DNA of 64,000 bases from Enterococcus sp. DIV0212c (GCF_017377505.1 NZ_JAFREN010000012.1:62001-126000), one strand, 5' to 3'. Counted from the first letter of the stretch, positions 27,866-36,414 are shown. Numbers and translations: made by a program. Notes: generated by a model from the sequence alone, not told the origin.

Positions 27866-29189
27866 CTGCTTCACTCCATAAACCAGCTAAAGCCAACTGG
27901 TTCGTTATATCTAGAACGTTAGAAAAATAAGGATGATACAAAAAATCTTTTTGGTAAAACTCTTCCAATGTTTGCCCCATTTGAATACCAAGAGCAAGTG
28001 TGTTGATTTTTTCTAAGATATTAGCTTTTGAAACTAATTGAGCACCTAGAATTTTATGGCTGTCTACTTCATAAATAATTTTCCCGGTGATTTTTTCATT
28101 CCCTAAAAATGAGGAACTGTATTGTTCAACCTGTGAGGCGGCAATTGGCTGCTCATGAAATAACCCTTCTGCTTCGGTCAAACCTGTACTTGCTATATAA
28201 TAATCGACAAGTTTTGTCCCAATCGTGCGAATCGACCCAACAAATGGCGTTGTGGATTCTACAAGATTTTGAGCAACAACCAAGCCCGTTCTTACTGCAT
28301 TGTTCACTAATGGGATATAAAATGATTCATTCGACAAACTATACGGTACTTGAATACAATCACCAATTGCAAACACATCTGCTTGAGAGGTTTCTAAGTA
28401 TTCATTCACAATAACAGTCTGATCTGTATGTGTTTTGATAGCTTCATCTAAATAACCCAAATCAGGCCGTACATTCATCGCAAAAATAGCAGAGTCACAT
28501 AATAAGTGAGATTTTTTCGTCTCAATTATCAGCCCGTCTTCTGTATCGTTTATTTTTTCTACAGTCTCATCAAAATGAAAAACGACTCCTTTGGCTCCTA
28601 GTTCTTCTTGGACTGGCTGAATCATTTCTTGATCAAAATACTTAAATAATAAGTAATCCATCCGCTCAAACAAATGCACTTCTTTTCCTTTTTTCACCAA
28701 TGTATCGGCTGCTTCTGCTCCGATCTGACCACCGCCGATCAAGGCTACTTTATCACTTGTTTCCAATTGCTCGATTGCTTGTATAACGCCAGGTAAAAAT
28801 TTATATTTTAAAACCTTTTCCGAATCACTGCCCAGAATTTTCTGTGACCATTGACTTGAACCAGTCGCTAAAATCAGTTTATCAAACGACATAAGAGATT
28901 CTGTCTCTTGTGTCTCACATTTGATGGTATGCTGCTTTGAATCCATACTGACTACTTTTGTATTTAATAATAAGTGAATGTCTTTGTCTGCCAATTGTTT
29001 TTCTGAAATAAATTGAGCTTCTTCGACAGGTTCAATCACTTCATTAAAATAAAGATTGATCCCACCTGGTAAATAACCAACTGTTTGTTGTTTTTCAATT
29101 AAATAAATTTCAGCTTTAGGGTGTTTTTTCCTAGTCGCTAACGCAGCAGATACTCCGGCAAAAGAAGCGCCAATAATCACAACTTTCAA
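27855..29189 (-). CDS. Nox/CoA-disulfide-reductase-like FAD-NAD(P) oxidoreductase with Gly42, 444 aa
   Basis: FAD motif VVIIGASFAGVSAAL (3-17), NAD motif VALIGGGQIGAEAADTLV (about 165-182), VFAIGDC near 290 and a dimerisation domain place it in the Nox/Npr/CoADR family. The residue that is redox-active Cys42 in those enzymes reads Gly42 (YLPGGINLY instead of FLSCGIALY). Water-forming oxidase or peroxidase chemistry that needs the Cys is unlikely; H2O2 formation or another acceptor is possible. It forms a two-gene operon with the Mga-type regulator, upstream of glpKOF. Confidence 0.85.
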   Translation of the reverse strand: MKVVIIGASFAGVSAALATRKKHPKAEIYLIEKQQTVGYLPGGINLYFNEVIEPVEEAQFISEKQLADKDIHLLLNTKVVSMDSKQHTIKCETQETESLMSFDKLILATGSSQWSQKILGSDSEKVLKYKFLPGVIQAIEQLETSDKVALIGGGQIGAEAADTLVKKGKEVHLFERMDYLLFKYFDQEMIQPVQEELGAKGVVFHFDETVEKINDTEDGLIIETKKSHLLCDSAIFAMNVRPDLGYLDEAIKTHTDQTVIVNEYLETSQADVFAIGDCIQVPYSLSNESFYIPLVNNAVRTGLVVAQNLVESTTPFVGSIRTIGTKLVDYYIASTGLTEAEGLFHEQPIAASQVEQYSSSFLGNEKITGKIIYEVDSHKILGAQLVSKANILEKINTLALGIQMGQTLEEFYQKDFLYHPYFSNVLDITNQLALAGLWSEADED

Positions 29190-29288
29190 AGTCCATCCTT
29201 CTTTCTAATGAATAAAACGTTTTCCTAAAGAATATCATATGCTTAATCACAACGCATAGAGATACGCTGATTTTATTAGTTATTTTAA

Positions 29289-29337
29289 TAAAAAAACGAT
29301 CTGCTTACTCAACAGATAATTGAGTAGACAGACCGTT
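29289..29337 (-). terminator. Terminator of the LCP gene
   Basis: Arms 29295-29312 and 29320-29337 form an 18-position stem with two mismatches (TTACTCAA/TTGAGTA core), followed by Ts on the minus strand, 17 bases after the stop. Confidence 0.8.
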
Positions 29338-29353
29338 TATATTTAATTACATA

Positions 29354-30268
29354 TTAATTTCCCTTAAGAAAAGCTTGGATTGCTTCAGCATTCTGCTGCT
29401 CATCTAGCTCAATAACACTACCAGACTCCGTGTAATCATTGAAGTTCCATGAACCTTCTACCGGAACTGAAAGTGATTCTAATGATTTTACTTTTCCAGA
29501 TAAGAAATCTTTAGCTAAATCGATCAAGAGGTTAGTCGGGACATTGGTATCGATTTTACCAACTAGTTTTCCTGCAACTTGTGGCAATTCCCATACTGGA
29601 ATCAAATCTTTTGACTGATCGATCAATGCATCCATGACTTGTTGCTGACGTCTTATACGACCAAAATCTCCTTCTTCATCCATTCTAAAACGTGCATATT
29701 GTAATAAGCTATTTCCATGCAACGTCTGCTTGCCTTTAAATATATCGACACCATCTAGATTAATATCTTTTTCAGCTTCGATCGTGACTCCTTTTGGATA
29801 TAGCTCGTCAATAATATCGCTGAACTCTTTAAAATCCATCACCACATAATAATTGATTGGTAAATTAAAATTACTCTTCAGTACATCTTTTGTCATTTGT
29901 GCACCACCGTAAGCGTATGCTGCATTTATTTTATCTAGTCCGCCATCAGGAAATGTTACATAACTGTCTCTCATGATCGAAATCAATTTAGGCTGTTTCG
30001 TTTTTCCATCATAGTGCGCGACCATAAGCGTATCTGAACGACCTTGATCCTCGTCGTCATCTCTCGAATCATTTCCGACTACCATCACAGTCAGTTCTTT
30101 ATCGCTTGTTTGCTCATCACCAGTAAAATTTTGGTTTTTATCAGAAAGTTTTGCTTCACTTTTTTCTTTCGCTGTTTGAAATGAGATCGCGGCATAACAG
30201 CCTGCACTAACGACCACTAAGAGAATAGATAATAACGTAATAATTCCTATTTTTACAGATTTTTTCAT
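29354..30268 (-). CDS. LytR-CpsA-Psr family cell-wall polymer ligase, 304 aa
   Basis: LCP proteins transfer teichoic-acid or capsule-type polymers from lipid carriers to peptidoglycan or glycoprotein and use Mg2+. A membrane helix (about 6-27) is followed by the LCP domain: VMVVGNDSRDDDEDQGRSDTLMVAH, PKLISIMRDSYVTFP, DKINAAYAYGG and the arginine-rich FGRIRRQQQV. The start is ATG 30268 with AAAGGAA upstream; an in-frame codon at 30331 would lie in the riboswitch terminator. The gene stands alone behind an M-box riboswitch and a strong promoter, so low Mg2+ should induce it. Which polymer it transfers is unknown. Confidence 0.92.
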   Translation of the reverse strand: MKKSVKIGIITLLSILLVVVSAGCYAAISFQTAKEKSEAKLSDKNQNFTGDEQTSDKELTVMVVGNDSRDDDEDQGRSDTLMVAHYDGKTKQPKLISIMRDSYVTFPDGGLDKINAAYAYGGAQMTKDVLKSNFNLPINYYVVMDFKEFSDIIDELYPKGVTIEAEKDINLDGVDIFKGKQTLHGNSLLQYARFRMDEEGDFGRIRRQQQVMDALIDQSKDLIPVWELPQVAGKLVGKIDTNVPTNLLIDLAKDFLSGKVKSLESLSVPVEGSWNFNDYTESGSVIELDEQQNAEAIQAFLKGN

Positions 30269-30308
30269 TGTTGATTCCTTTCTACAACTCGAATGTTTTG
30301 CGGTGTAC

Positions 30309-30560
30309 AAAAAAACCTCCACCAAGAACACTCAGCGAAGGGATTAGATTACAGGGGTTAAAACTCACGACGACCGCCAGTTATTTACAACTTACCTAGA
30401 TCTTCTCTTCGTTGAGTTTTAGCACTATATAACGTAAAAAGCATTGCTTTTAGCTGCTTTGAAAATCGCCTTAATTCGACGACTTTTGTCCTACCCGTGC
30501 CTGTCTTTCGACATTTCTGAGCAGCAGCCTATGTTTATATAGGAGCCTCACCTAACAAGT
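30309..30560 (-). promoter_or_regulatory. M-box (Mg2+, ykoK-type) riboswitch with intrinsic terminator
   Basis: On the minus strand the conserved M-box segments occur in order: TTAGGTGAGGCTCCTATAT, CTGCTGCTCAGAAATGTCG, AAAGAC, GCAGCTAAAAGC and GTGCTAAAACTC. P1 is formed by CTTGTT (30559-30554) with AACGAAG (30413-30407). CCTTCGCT (30341-30334) and GGTGGAGG (30323-30316) followed by seven Ts make the terminator. CTTCGCTGAGT (30340-30330) can instead pair 10 of 11 with ACTCAACGAAG (30417-30407) as antiterminator. Mg2+ binding should hold P1 and terminate. The controlled gene is the LCP gene, 40 bases downstream. Confidence 0.93.
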
Positions 30561-30576
30561 ATTTAATTCATTTTAC

Positions 30577-30605
30577 ACTATAAGCGTATCGCCTCACAAA
30601 GTCAA
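30577..30605 (-). promoter_or_regulatory. Sigma-A promoter of the M-box-LCP transcript
   Basis: TTGACT (30605-30600), 17 bases, TATAGT (30582-30577), placing the transcription start near 30570, just before the M-box. The region 30606-30860 shows nothing else recognisable. Confidence 0.85.
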
Positions 30606-30879
30606 ATTAAAATTGGATAAATTCCCGCTAAAAACAATTAACTAGAAAATAAAAACTGCTGATTAGTCATACACTTACACAGCCCATTCAGCTAATTACA
30701 ATGATAAAATCACAAACAATCTTTATGGTTTCTTAAACATTTTTGCTTTTTTATTGATACTTTAATTAGATATCTGCTCACAACCAACGTGATCTTTTGC
30801 CTATATCTCATGATTTAGATAGACATTTTCAGTAATATCTGTTTCAATGTTTAGAAGAACATACCTTTGGAGGTTATAA

Positions 30880-31377
30880 ATGGATAATTTTTTAGAGAAA
30901 CAGCAAGAATTCTTTTTTAATTTTTTAACCGATAGCATTGATAACTTTTTATTAGATCACTCGGATGAAACATTTTATGCGTTTGCATTGGACTGCAATA
31001 TCCATGAAGAAGGTGAGATAAATCTCTGCTTTAATACGACAGAACTTTGGCAAGAAACCACCGATTACTATACAGCTAAAGGTTATAACAATCAACAAAT
31101 CGAACAAATGAAGTACAATGCCGGCGACTGGGACGAAGATCAACGTTTTACTTCTCTTCATTTATTTGATGATTGGGTGGAAGATGATGAAGATATTGAA
31201 ACTGTTCTTGAATGGCTTTGTCAGCAAATACTGCTCTTACTAGAAAGTGAGACTTTTCAGCGCATTCCTAAAACAGACGATTTCAAACTGTTAGTTTATG
31301 ATCATGATGAAGATCCGTCCGACTCACACGATCGATTTGAAAAAATATCAGTTATTGACTATTTTCAAATCGACTAA
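30880..31377 (+). CDS. DUF4303-like acidic protein, 165 aa
   Basis: A soluble acidic protein with FYAFALDCNIHEEGEINLCFNT, a Tyr-rich middle (TTDYYTAKGYNNQQ) and NAGDWDEDQRFTSL, resembling DUF4303 proteins, which are often orphan or immunity-like. TGGAGG lies 7 bases before the ATG. No toxin partner is visible: the neighbours are an LCP gene (divergent) and a small unknown gene (convergent). Family assignment is tentative. Confidence 0.6.
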   Translation: MDNFLEKQQEFFFNFLTDSIDNFLLDHSDETFYAFALDCNIHEEGEINLCFNTTELWQETTDYYTAKGYNNQQIEQMKYNAGDWDEDQRFTSLHLFDDWVEDDEDIETVLEWLCQQILLLLESETFQRIPKTDDFKLLVYDHDEDPSDSHDRFEKISVIDYFQID

Positions 31378-31394
31378 CAAACAAGAGAATCAAA

Positions 31395-31493
31395 AATATG
31401 ACGCGGACCTAACTCTGTGAGTCATCTTCCCCGTCATATTAGAAATTCGATAGCTAGTAAAAGCAAAAACAACTCATTTTGCTCTGTCCTCTA
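31395..31493. repeat. EFAR-like repeat, copy E (diverged outer stem)
   Basis: The inner TAACTC...GAGTCAT segment is shared with copy A, but the outer stem is unrelated: AATATGACG (31395-31403) pairs with CGTCATATT (31432-31440). A second weak hairpin (GCAAAA/TTTTGC) and GTCCTC end the element. It sits between two convergent genes. Confidence 0.55.
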
Positions 31494-31506
31494 CAGCACT
31501 TATCTA

Positions 31507-31899
31507 CTATAATTTAAAGTCTAATTCTTCGATGTTGAAAAGTGTGGTCAAAATTTTATTCACTTTTTCAAATAAAGCTTTTTTGTCGATCATTTGGTCC
31601 GTCGTTTCAATCGTTGTGTTTTCACTGAAATACGTTAAATGATCATATTCTTCTTTAAGTGTAACTTGGTGATCTCCTTTTTTATAAAGAATAAAATCAT
31701 CTAAAACATCTGTTTCGTATTCTCTTTTGTACCCATTTTTTAAAACAATCGTTGTAATCAAAGAGTTGACTGATAACTCATCTAAAGGCATTGTTTGTTC
31801 ATCGATCATCAAAGTATAATTTTCATCTTCAATAATTCCACAAGCATTGCAACCTCCATCCAATAAATTGACCGTTTTGGTGAGTATCGCTTTTTTCAT
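31507..31899 (-). CDS. Hypothetical protein, 130 aa
   Basis: No signal peptide or membrane segment. A Cys-x2-Cys pair occurs at residues 17-20 (GGCNACG) near the N-terminus; the rest is acidic and mixed alpha/beta in appearance. AAGGA lies before ATG 31899. The gene is monocistronic between a repeat and a WxL locus. I do not recognise the family. Confidence 0.6.
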   Translation of the reverse strand: MKKAILTKTVNLLDGGCNACGIIEDENYTLMIDEQTMPLDELSVNSLITTIVLKNGYKREYETDVLDDFILYKKGDHQVTLKEEYDHLTYFSENTTIETTDQMIDKKALFEKVNKILTTLFNIEELDFKL

Positions 31900-32016
31900 T
31901 TTTACAGATCCTTTCCTTAGCTTCCATTATTTCTTTACATATTATAGCAAAGAATGACACCTAATGAAGCCTTGAATAGGTTAAAAAATGGTTAGCGTAT
32001 AAATAACTTGATCAAT

Positions 32017-32062
32017 AAAAACAGCTTATTTTTTGGTTAAATCCAGAAAATAGGCTGTTTTT
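32017..32062 (-). terminator. Terminator of WxL locus 1
   Basis: AAAACAGC-TTATTTT (from 32017) pairs with AAAATA-GGCTGTTTT (to 32061); a T run follows on the minus strand just after the DUF916 gene stop at 32068. Confidence 0.75.
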
Positions 32063-32067
32063 ATTAA

Positions 32068-33114
32068 TTAATTCTGTTTTTTCTTACGCCACAAAATATA
32101 TCCTTGAATAAGGACGAGTAAAGCTAATAAAACAATCACTAAAATCAACCACATAGGAACTTTACTTACAACCTTAGTTTCTTTATTTTCTTCATTGATT
32201 ACCTTCGCTTGTTCCCTAGTAATCTCAAATTCATTTTCAAATGCCCATTTTTTCCCCTCTTGATTGATCAGCGTTTTACTAATATATTTTCCGGGTTGTA
32301 ACTGTCTTTTGATTGGCACTGGAAAATCCATCACAGAATCTGGCGCCATTTCCAACGCTTCTTTTTCCAACTTGATCAAAGGAGTCTCTTCCCCTTTTTT
32401 TCGAATTTCAAATTTTAGGTTCATTTTCTTTGAAATTGCTGCATTTTTATTGCGAATCGCATGAATCACTGATATTTTTTTTCCTTGTTTGGATTTCGCT
32501 ACTTTTACTGAATCCATTTCATAATCAGGTAAAACCGATGTATCTGTCTCGTTCAAGACAACACCGACAACATAATGAAATCGCTGATTGATGGTCACAT
32601 CTTTATTTTTAGTTTCACTTTCAGGTAAATTTTTGGTAAAACGCAGTCCACCTACAATAACACCATCATATTTTTCCTTTGGCATTTTCAAATGAAAACG
32701 AGCAATTTTCGTTTCATATGGTTGCAAAGAAATATTCGTCTCAAGTACCTTGATCAACGATTCAAAAGGATACTTCAAGCTTTTATCTTTAACCCCTCTT
32801 AAAGTGTAATCGATCATTCCCTCTTCCGTAGTCGTTGCGTTCAACGCATTGACTGAAATAGAAATTGGCTCATCTTCTGGATTGACTAACTTAACTTGCA
32901 ACTCTTGTTCTGCTTCTGGCAATATTCGCAAATCAAAATATGATTTGTTGAGATCAACTTGATTCTGCGGAATAACTGCTTGTACATAAAAACTGTTTGT
33001 TTCTTCACTCTTTTCTTGCGCCAAAACAACTTTTGTATTCAATAAACTAAATAAAAATATAATTGCAATAGGAAAAAATGTATAACGAATGTTTAACCGA
33101 AAGCACCCTCTCAT
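32068..33114 (-). CDS. DUF916/DUF3324 cell-surface protein, WxL locus 1, 348 aa
   Basis: Signal peptide (to about residue 33), an N-terminal DUF916 domain (YFDLRILPEAEQELQVKLVN, about 60-180), a DUF3324 domain (about 190-305, GVVLNETDTSVLPDYEM) and a C-terminal membrane helix with a basic tail (WLILVIVLLALLVLIQGYILW, RKKKQN). These two domains are described as peptidoglycan- and host-binding partners of WxL proteins. It is the last gene of the locus. GGAG lies 8 bases before ATG 33114. A paralogue is at 49701. Confidence 0.92.
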   Translation of the reverse strand: MRGCFRLNIRYTFFPIAIIFLFSLLNTKVVLAQEKSEETNSFYVQAVIPQNQVDLNKSYFDLRILPEAEQELQVKLVNPEDEPISISVNALNATTTEEGMIDYTLRGVKDKSLKYPFESLIKVLETNISLQPYETKIARFHLKMPKEKYDGVIVGGLRFTKNLPESETKNKDVTINQRFHYVVGVVLNETDTSVLPDYEMDSVKVAKSKQGKKISVIHAIRNKNAAISKKMNLKFEIRKKGEETPLIKLEKEALEMAPDSVMDFPVPIKRQLQPGKYISKTLINQEGKKWAFENEFEITREQAKVINEENKETKVVSKVPMWLILVIVLLALLVLIQGYILWRKKKQN

Positions 33115-33140
33115 TTAATTCACTCCTTTCATTTAATCAG

Positions 33141-33184
33141 AAAAAAAGAGTGGAATAAAATACTGCTCATCCCACTCTTTTTAG
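33141..33184 (-). terminator. Stem-loop between WxL and DUF916 genes, locus 1
   Basis: AAAGAGTGGAAT (33145-33156) pairs with ATCCCACTCTTT (33169-33180) with a T run on the minus strand. It looks like a terminator inside the locus, so the DUF916 gene may depend on read-through. Confidence 0.75.
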
Positions 33185-33198
33185 ATCACGCTTTAATT

Positions 33199-33801
33199 CT
33201 ATGGCGCATCAGCCAATGTCCAGTCGATCGTAGAGGTATGTTTACCAAGTGTTGCCATTGCTGCTGGCACTTCTAGTGTCACGCCTGTGTTTTCAGCATC
33301 TGGCCAAGTGAATGTCCATGTTCCAGCACCTGCTCCTGCTGCAGCAGTTGCAAATGGTGTCGCAGTTGCAGCTCCGCTCGTTAATTTGACTGTATTAACT
33401 GGTGTTGGTGCATCTGCATCACTATTTGTGCCTGCTTGTGTATTTTTAAAATTCAAGCTGGCATTCGGTAAAGAAGCCGCAGCGGAACTGTTTTTAAAAC
33501 CATTTAATTTTCCACTAAGTTTCCAGCCGGCATTTGTTCCGCGAGCATCAGAAACAACCACATTGATCGTATCAGGATTTGTCGGAATATAAGAAGCATC
33601 ATTTACTGAGATTGTTTGTGACGCATAGCTGATTGTAGAAACAGCTTCTAAAGTTAAAGCTCCTGGTGTAAATGTAACATCCAAATCAGTTGCTTTATTA
33701 ATATCAGCAGCTGATGCAGATTGACCTAAAAATAATGTACCAAAAACAATCGATAAGAGTAAAACTTTGGAACCAGTGTTAACGAACGTTGTATTTTTCA
33801 T
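33199..33801 (-). CDS. WxL-domain surface protein, locus 1, 200 aa
   Basis: A signal peptide ending at QSASA-AD (about residue 32) and almost nothing but a WxL domain: the two motifs are in GWKL (about residue 93) and IDWTLADAP at the C-terminus. WxL domains bind peptidoglycan non-covalently and recruit partner proteins. AAAGG precedes ATG 33801. It lies 34 bases after the large repeat protein gene and before a terminator-like hairpin. Confidence 0.95.
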   Translation of the reverse strand: MKNTTFVNTGSKVLLLSIVFGTLFLGQSASAADINKATDLDVTFTPGALTLEAVSTISYASQTISVNDASYIPTNPDTINVVVSDARGTNAGWKLSGKLNGFKNSSAAASLPNASLNFKNTQAGTNSDADAPTPVNTVKLTSGAATATPFATAAAGAGAGTWTFTWPDAENTGVTLEVPAAMATLGKHTSTIDWTLADAP

Positions 33802-33835
33802 TTTCTACACCCTTTCTTTATTAAAAAATCCTATT

Positions 33836-36334
33836 TTATTTGGCACCGACAGAAACAATGGTTCTACCACTTGCCGCTGACTCAGTACCAAGTGTTGCCG
33901 CTGTATTAAAGGTAATCGACGTACCAGCTGCTAATTGACGACCAGAAATATCTAGTGAAAACGTGCCGTCTGCATTAACGGGTGTTTCTTCATAAACATT
34001 TCCAGGGAACCTCACTCTCACTTTAAATTGAGTCCCTTCTGGAGGATTAACAATCTTAACAGTTCCTTTGATTGCTGTATCACCAACAAAAATTGGTGCT
34101 ACAACTGGTGTAGGCACAACATAACCTTCTAAAGATGGGATCTTACCGACTGCAAAAACTACGCTATCACTTTCTTTCCCTTTTAAAGATTGAGCATGTT
34201 CTGCAACGGTTACTAATCTCAGTGGATTACCTTCTTTCAAGTTTTTATCTGCTACAGGAATCGAAAAAGTACCATCATTTTCAATCGCTACTTTTCTCAC
34301 AGAACCATCAGAAAATTGGACTTGCATAAATAATTTAGTCCCTGTAGGAACATTTGTTAACGCAATTGAACCTGTGATCACTTTACTTCCTTCATTAACA
34401 GTTTTGAATTGCGGTTTTGGAACTTGATAGTTTTTCAACGGATCCACGATAACTTGTTTGATTTCTGGTTCACTGACATTTGTTCGTTTACCATCACTCG
34501 CTTCAACAGTTACTTTCAATGAGTCGTTCCCTTGAGGTTGATACTTACCAAATGGAATCGTAAAGCTGCCATCTTCATTGATTGAAGCAGTTAAATTAGT
34601 GCCATCAGGTAATGCCACTTTGGCAGTAAAAGTCACACCATTTGGAATAGGCTGAGTTAGATCAACACTTCCACTAAGACTAAGTGCACCTTCTAAAACA
34701 TCACCAATCACTGGTTTTGCAACCACATAATGTAAAAATGGATCAGCTAAGACTTGTTTGATTTCCGGTTCACTGACTTTGGTTTGTTTTCCATTACTTG
34801 CTTCAATCACTACTTTTAATTGATCATTACTTTGTGGTTGATAGTTACCAAATGGAATCGTAAAACTACCATCACTATTTACTGTACCAGTCAGATTAGT
34901 TCCATCTGGCAACTCGACTTTCGCTTTAAAAACCACGCCTTCTGGTACTGGTTGAATGATTGGTACATTTCCTTTGAGACTTGTCATACCTTCTATAACA
35001 TCCTCAACAACTGGTTTTGCAACTGGGTATTTCACAAATGGATCCGCTATTACTTGTTTAATTTCTGGTTCACTAGTTTTGCTATATTGACCTACACTTG
35101 CTTCAATTACAATTTTTAGCTGATCATTTCCTTGAGCTTCGTAGTCGCCAAACGGAATTGCAAATGTTCCATCTTCATTCACCGTTCCAGATAAAATCGT
35201 TCCATTAGGCAATTCAAGTTTCGCTTTAAAACTCACACCTTGTGGAACCGGCTGTGTAATCACTACACTTCCATTAAGACTCGTTACACCTTCTAAAACA
35301 TCTTCAACAACTGGTTTTGCAACTGGGTACTCAGCTAACGGATCTTCCTCCACCTTATCAAAATAAAGATTGATGGCATCACCATTTGCATGAATCGTAT
35401 TCAATAATTCTAAATCGATGACGGGTTTATTCACTGCCATCGCAGTAACTTTCGCTTTTTCAGCCGTTACATCAGATACTTTAGTAGAAAAATCGAAATC
35501 AACATCTCCAAGTACATTGGCTTGTAACGCCTGTGTTAATACATCAGATGTGCCATTAGCTATTTTCCCTACAAGATCAAGTAACCCATTAACAGCTGGT
35601 TTTAGTAAATTCAGCACAGGATTCAATATTGCCAAAAGTCCAGTAAATTTTAATCCGTCTACTGCTTCTTTTAATGGATTAAATAAATTAGCATACGTTG
35701 AACGAACATATTGTCCTAACCCATCCGTAAAATCGACCATGACATATTTTCCATCTGGTGACAATTCGCCTTCAACTGAAGCATGATAGCTGCCTAAATC
35801 TTGAAGAGAATTAAGCCCTTCAAACGCTTTTTCCAATGAGTCTAGTTGTAAGCCTAAAGGTTTTGCCAACCCAAGTAATTTAGTCACTAAACCGCCTACA
35901 TTTAAAATCAAATCCTTGACCACAGGAACATCCCCAGGAACAATAGGAAGAAGTTTGGCATTCGCATTGATTACAATTGGTCCATCGATCTTACCCCGTA
36001 ATTCTTCTGGAATCGCAAAAACAATAACCTTTGGCGATATTAAACCAACATCAGCAACGGCTGTTCCTTTAAACGAAAGGTCTAAATCATATGTAGAATC
36101 TTCATTTTTTTCCAACTTGACACCATCGTTGATGATTGTTCCATTGTTGGAAGATAATTGTGTTCCTTTTAAAATACTGACGTCTGCTAAATCCGCAGCA
36201 TTTGCCGACTCAGCAGCACTCACTTCATACTCACTATTGTCCCTAAAAAATAACAGTGAATTCGGAATGACTGCGGCAGATAGTAAAGCTGTAGTCCCCA
36301 CTAACGTAATTATAGAACGATAACGCTTTTTCAT
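33836..36334 (-). CDS. Large secreted repeat protein of WxL locus 1, 832 aa
   Basis: A signal peptide (about 1-40, AAVIPNSLLFF...VSAAES) is followed by an about 290-residue N-terminal domain of adhesin-like character and, from about residue 332, five about 100-residue Ig-like repeats. The first three share PVAKPVV.DV.EG, LPDGT.LTG and SEPEIKQV motifs and are similar at DNA level. There is no LPxTG motif, WxL domain or C-terminal membrane helix, so retention must be through partners, presumably the WxL or DUF916 products. AAAGGAGG precedes the ATG. First gene of the locus. Confidence 0.85.
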   Translation of the reverse strand: MKKRYRSIITLVGTTALLSAAVIPNSLLFFRDNSEYEVSAAESANAADLADVSILKGTQLSSNNGTIINDGVKLEKNEDSTYDLDLSFKGTAVADVGLISPKVIVFAIPEELRGKIDGPIVINANAKLLPIVPGDVPVVKDLILNVGGLVTKLLGLAKPLGLQLDSLEKAFEGLNSLQDLGSYHASVEGELSPDGKYVMVDFTDGLGQYVRSTYANLFNPLKEAVDGLKFTGLLAILNPVLNLLKPAVNGLLDLVGKIANGTSDVLTQALQANVLGDVDFDFSTKVSDVTAEKAKVTAMAVNKPVIDLELLNTIHANGDAINLYFDKVEEDPLAEYPVAKPVVEDVLEGVTSLNGSVVITQPVPQGVSFKAKLELPNGTILSGTVNEDGTFAIPFGDYEAQGNDQLKIVIEASVGQYSKTSEPEIKQVIADPFVKYPVAKPVVEDVIEGMTSLKGNVPIIQPVPEGVVFKAKVELPDGTNLTGTVNSDGSFTIPFGNYQPQSNDQLKVVIEASNGKQTKVSEPEIKQVLADPFLHYVVAKPVIGDVLEGALSLSGSVDLTQPIPNGVTFTAKVALPDGTNLTASINEDGSFTIPFGKYQPQGNDSLKVTVEASDGKRTNVSEPEIKQVIVDPLKNYQVPKPQFKTVNEGSKVITGSIALTNVPTGTKLFMQVQFSDGSVRKVAIENDGTFSIPVADKNLKEGNPLRLVTVAEHAQSLKGKESDSVVFAVGKIPSLEGYVVPTPVVAPIFVGDTAIKGTVKIVNPPEGTQFKVRVRFPGNVYEETPVNADGTFSLDISGRQLAAGTSITFNTAATLGTESAASGRTIVSVGAK

Positions 36335-36360
36335 AATTGCCTCCTTTTGATATAGATAAA

Positions 36361-36414
36361 CATGTAATACATGATTGCATTGTAAAGAATACTATCTATA
36401 TAATTTTATTTCAA
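36361..36414 (-). promoter_or_regulatory. Promoter and palindrome upstream of WxL locus 1
   Basis: On the minus strand TTGAAA (36414-36409), 17 bases, TATTCT (36391-36386). Between it and the gene, CATGTAATACATG (36361-36373) is a 13-base palindrome and possible operator. The rest of the gap to 36779 is AT-rich with no other feature I can support. Confidence 0.5.

Noticed and set aside
34430-35340. Regular repeats that might suggest a CRISPR array
   Set aside because: The units are about 300 bp and coding (Ig-like protein repeats), with no short repeat/spacer alternation and no cas genes.
35418-36323. Plus-strand open frames of 122 and 135 codons opposite the locus 1 adhesin
   Set aside because: Low-complexity shadow frames of a repeat-rich gene; no ribosome sites.
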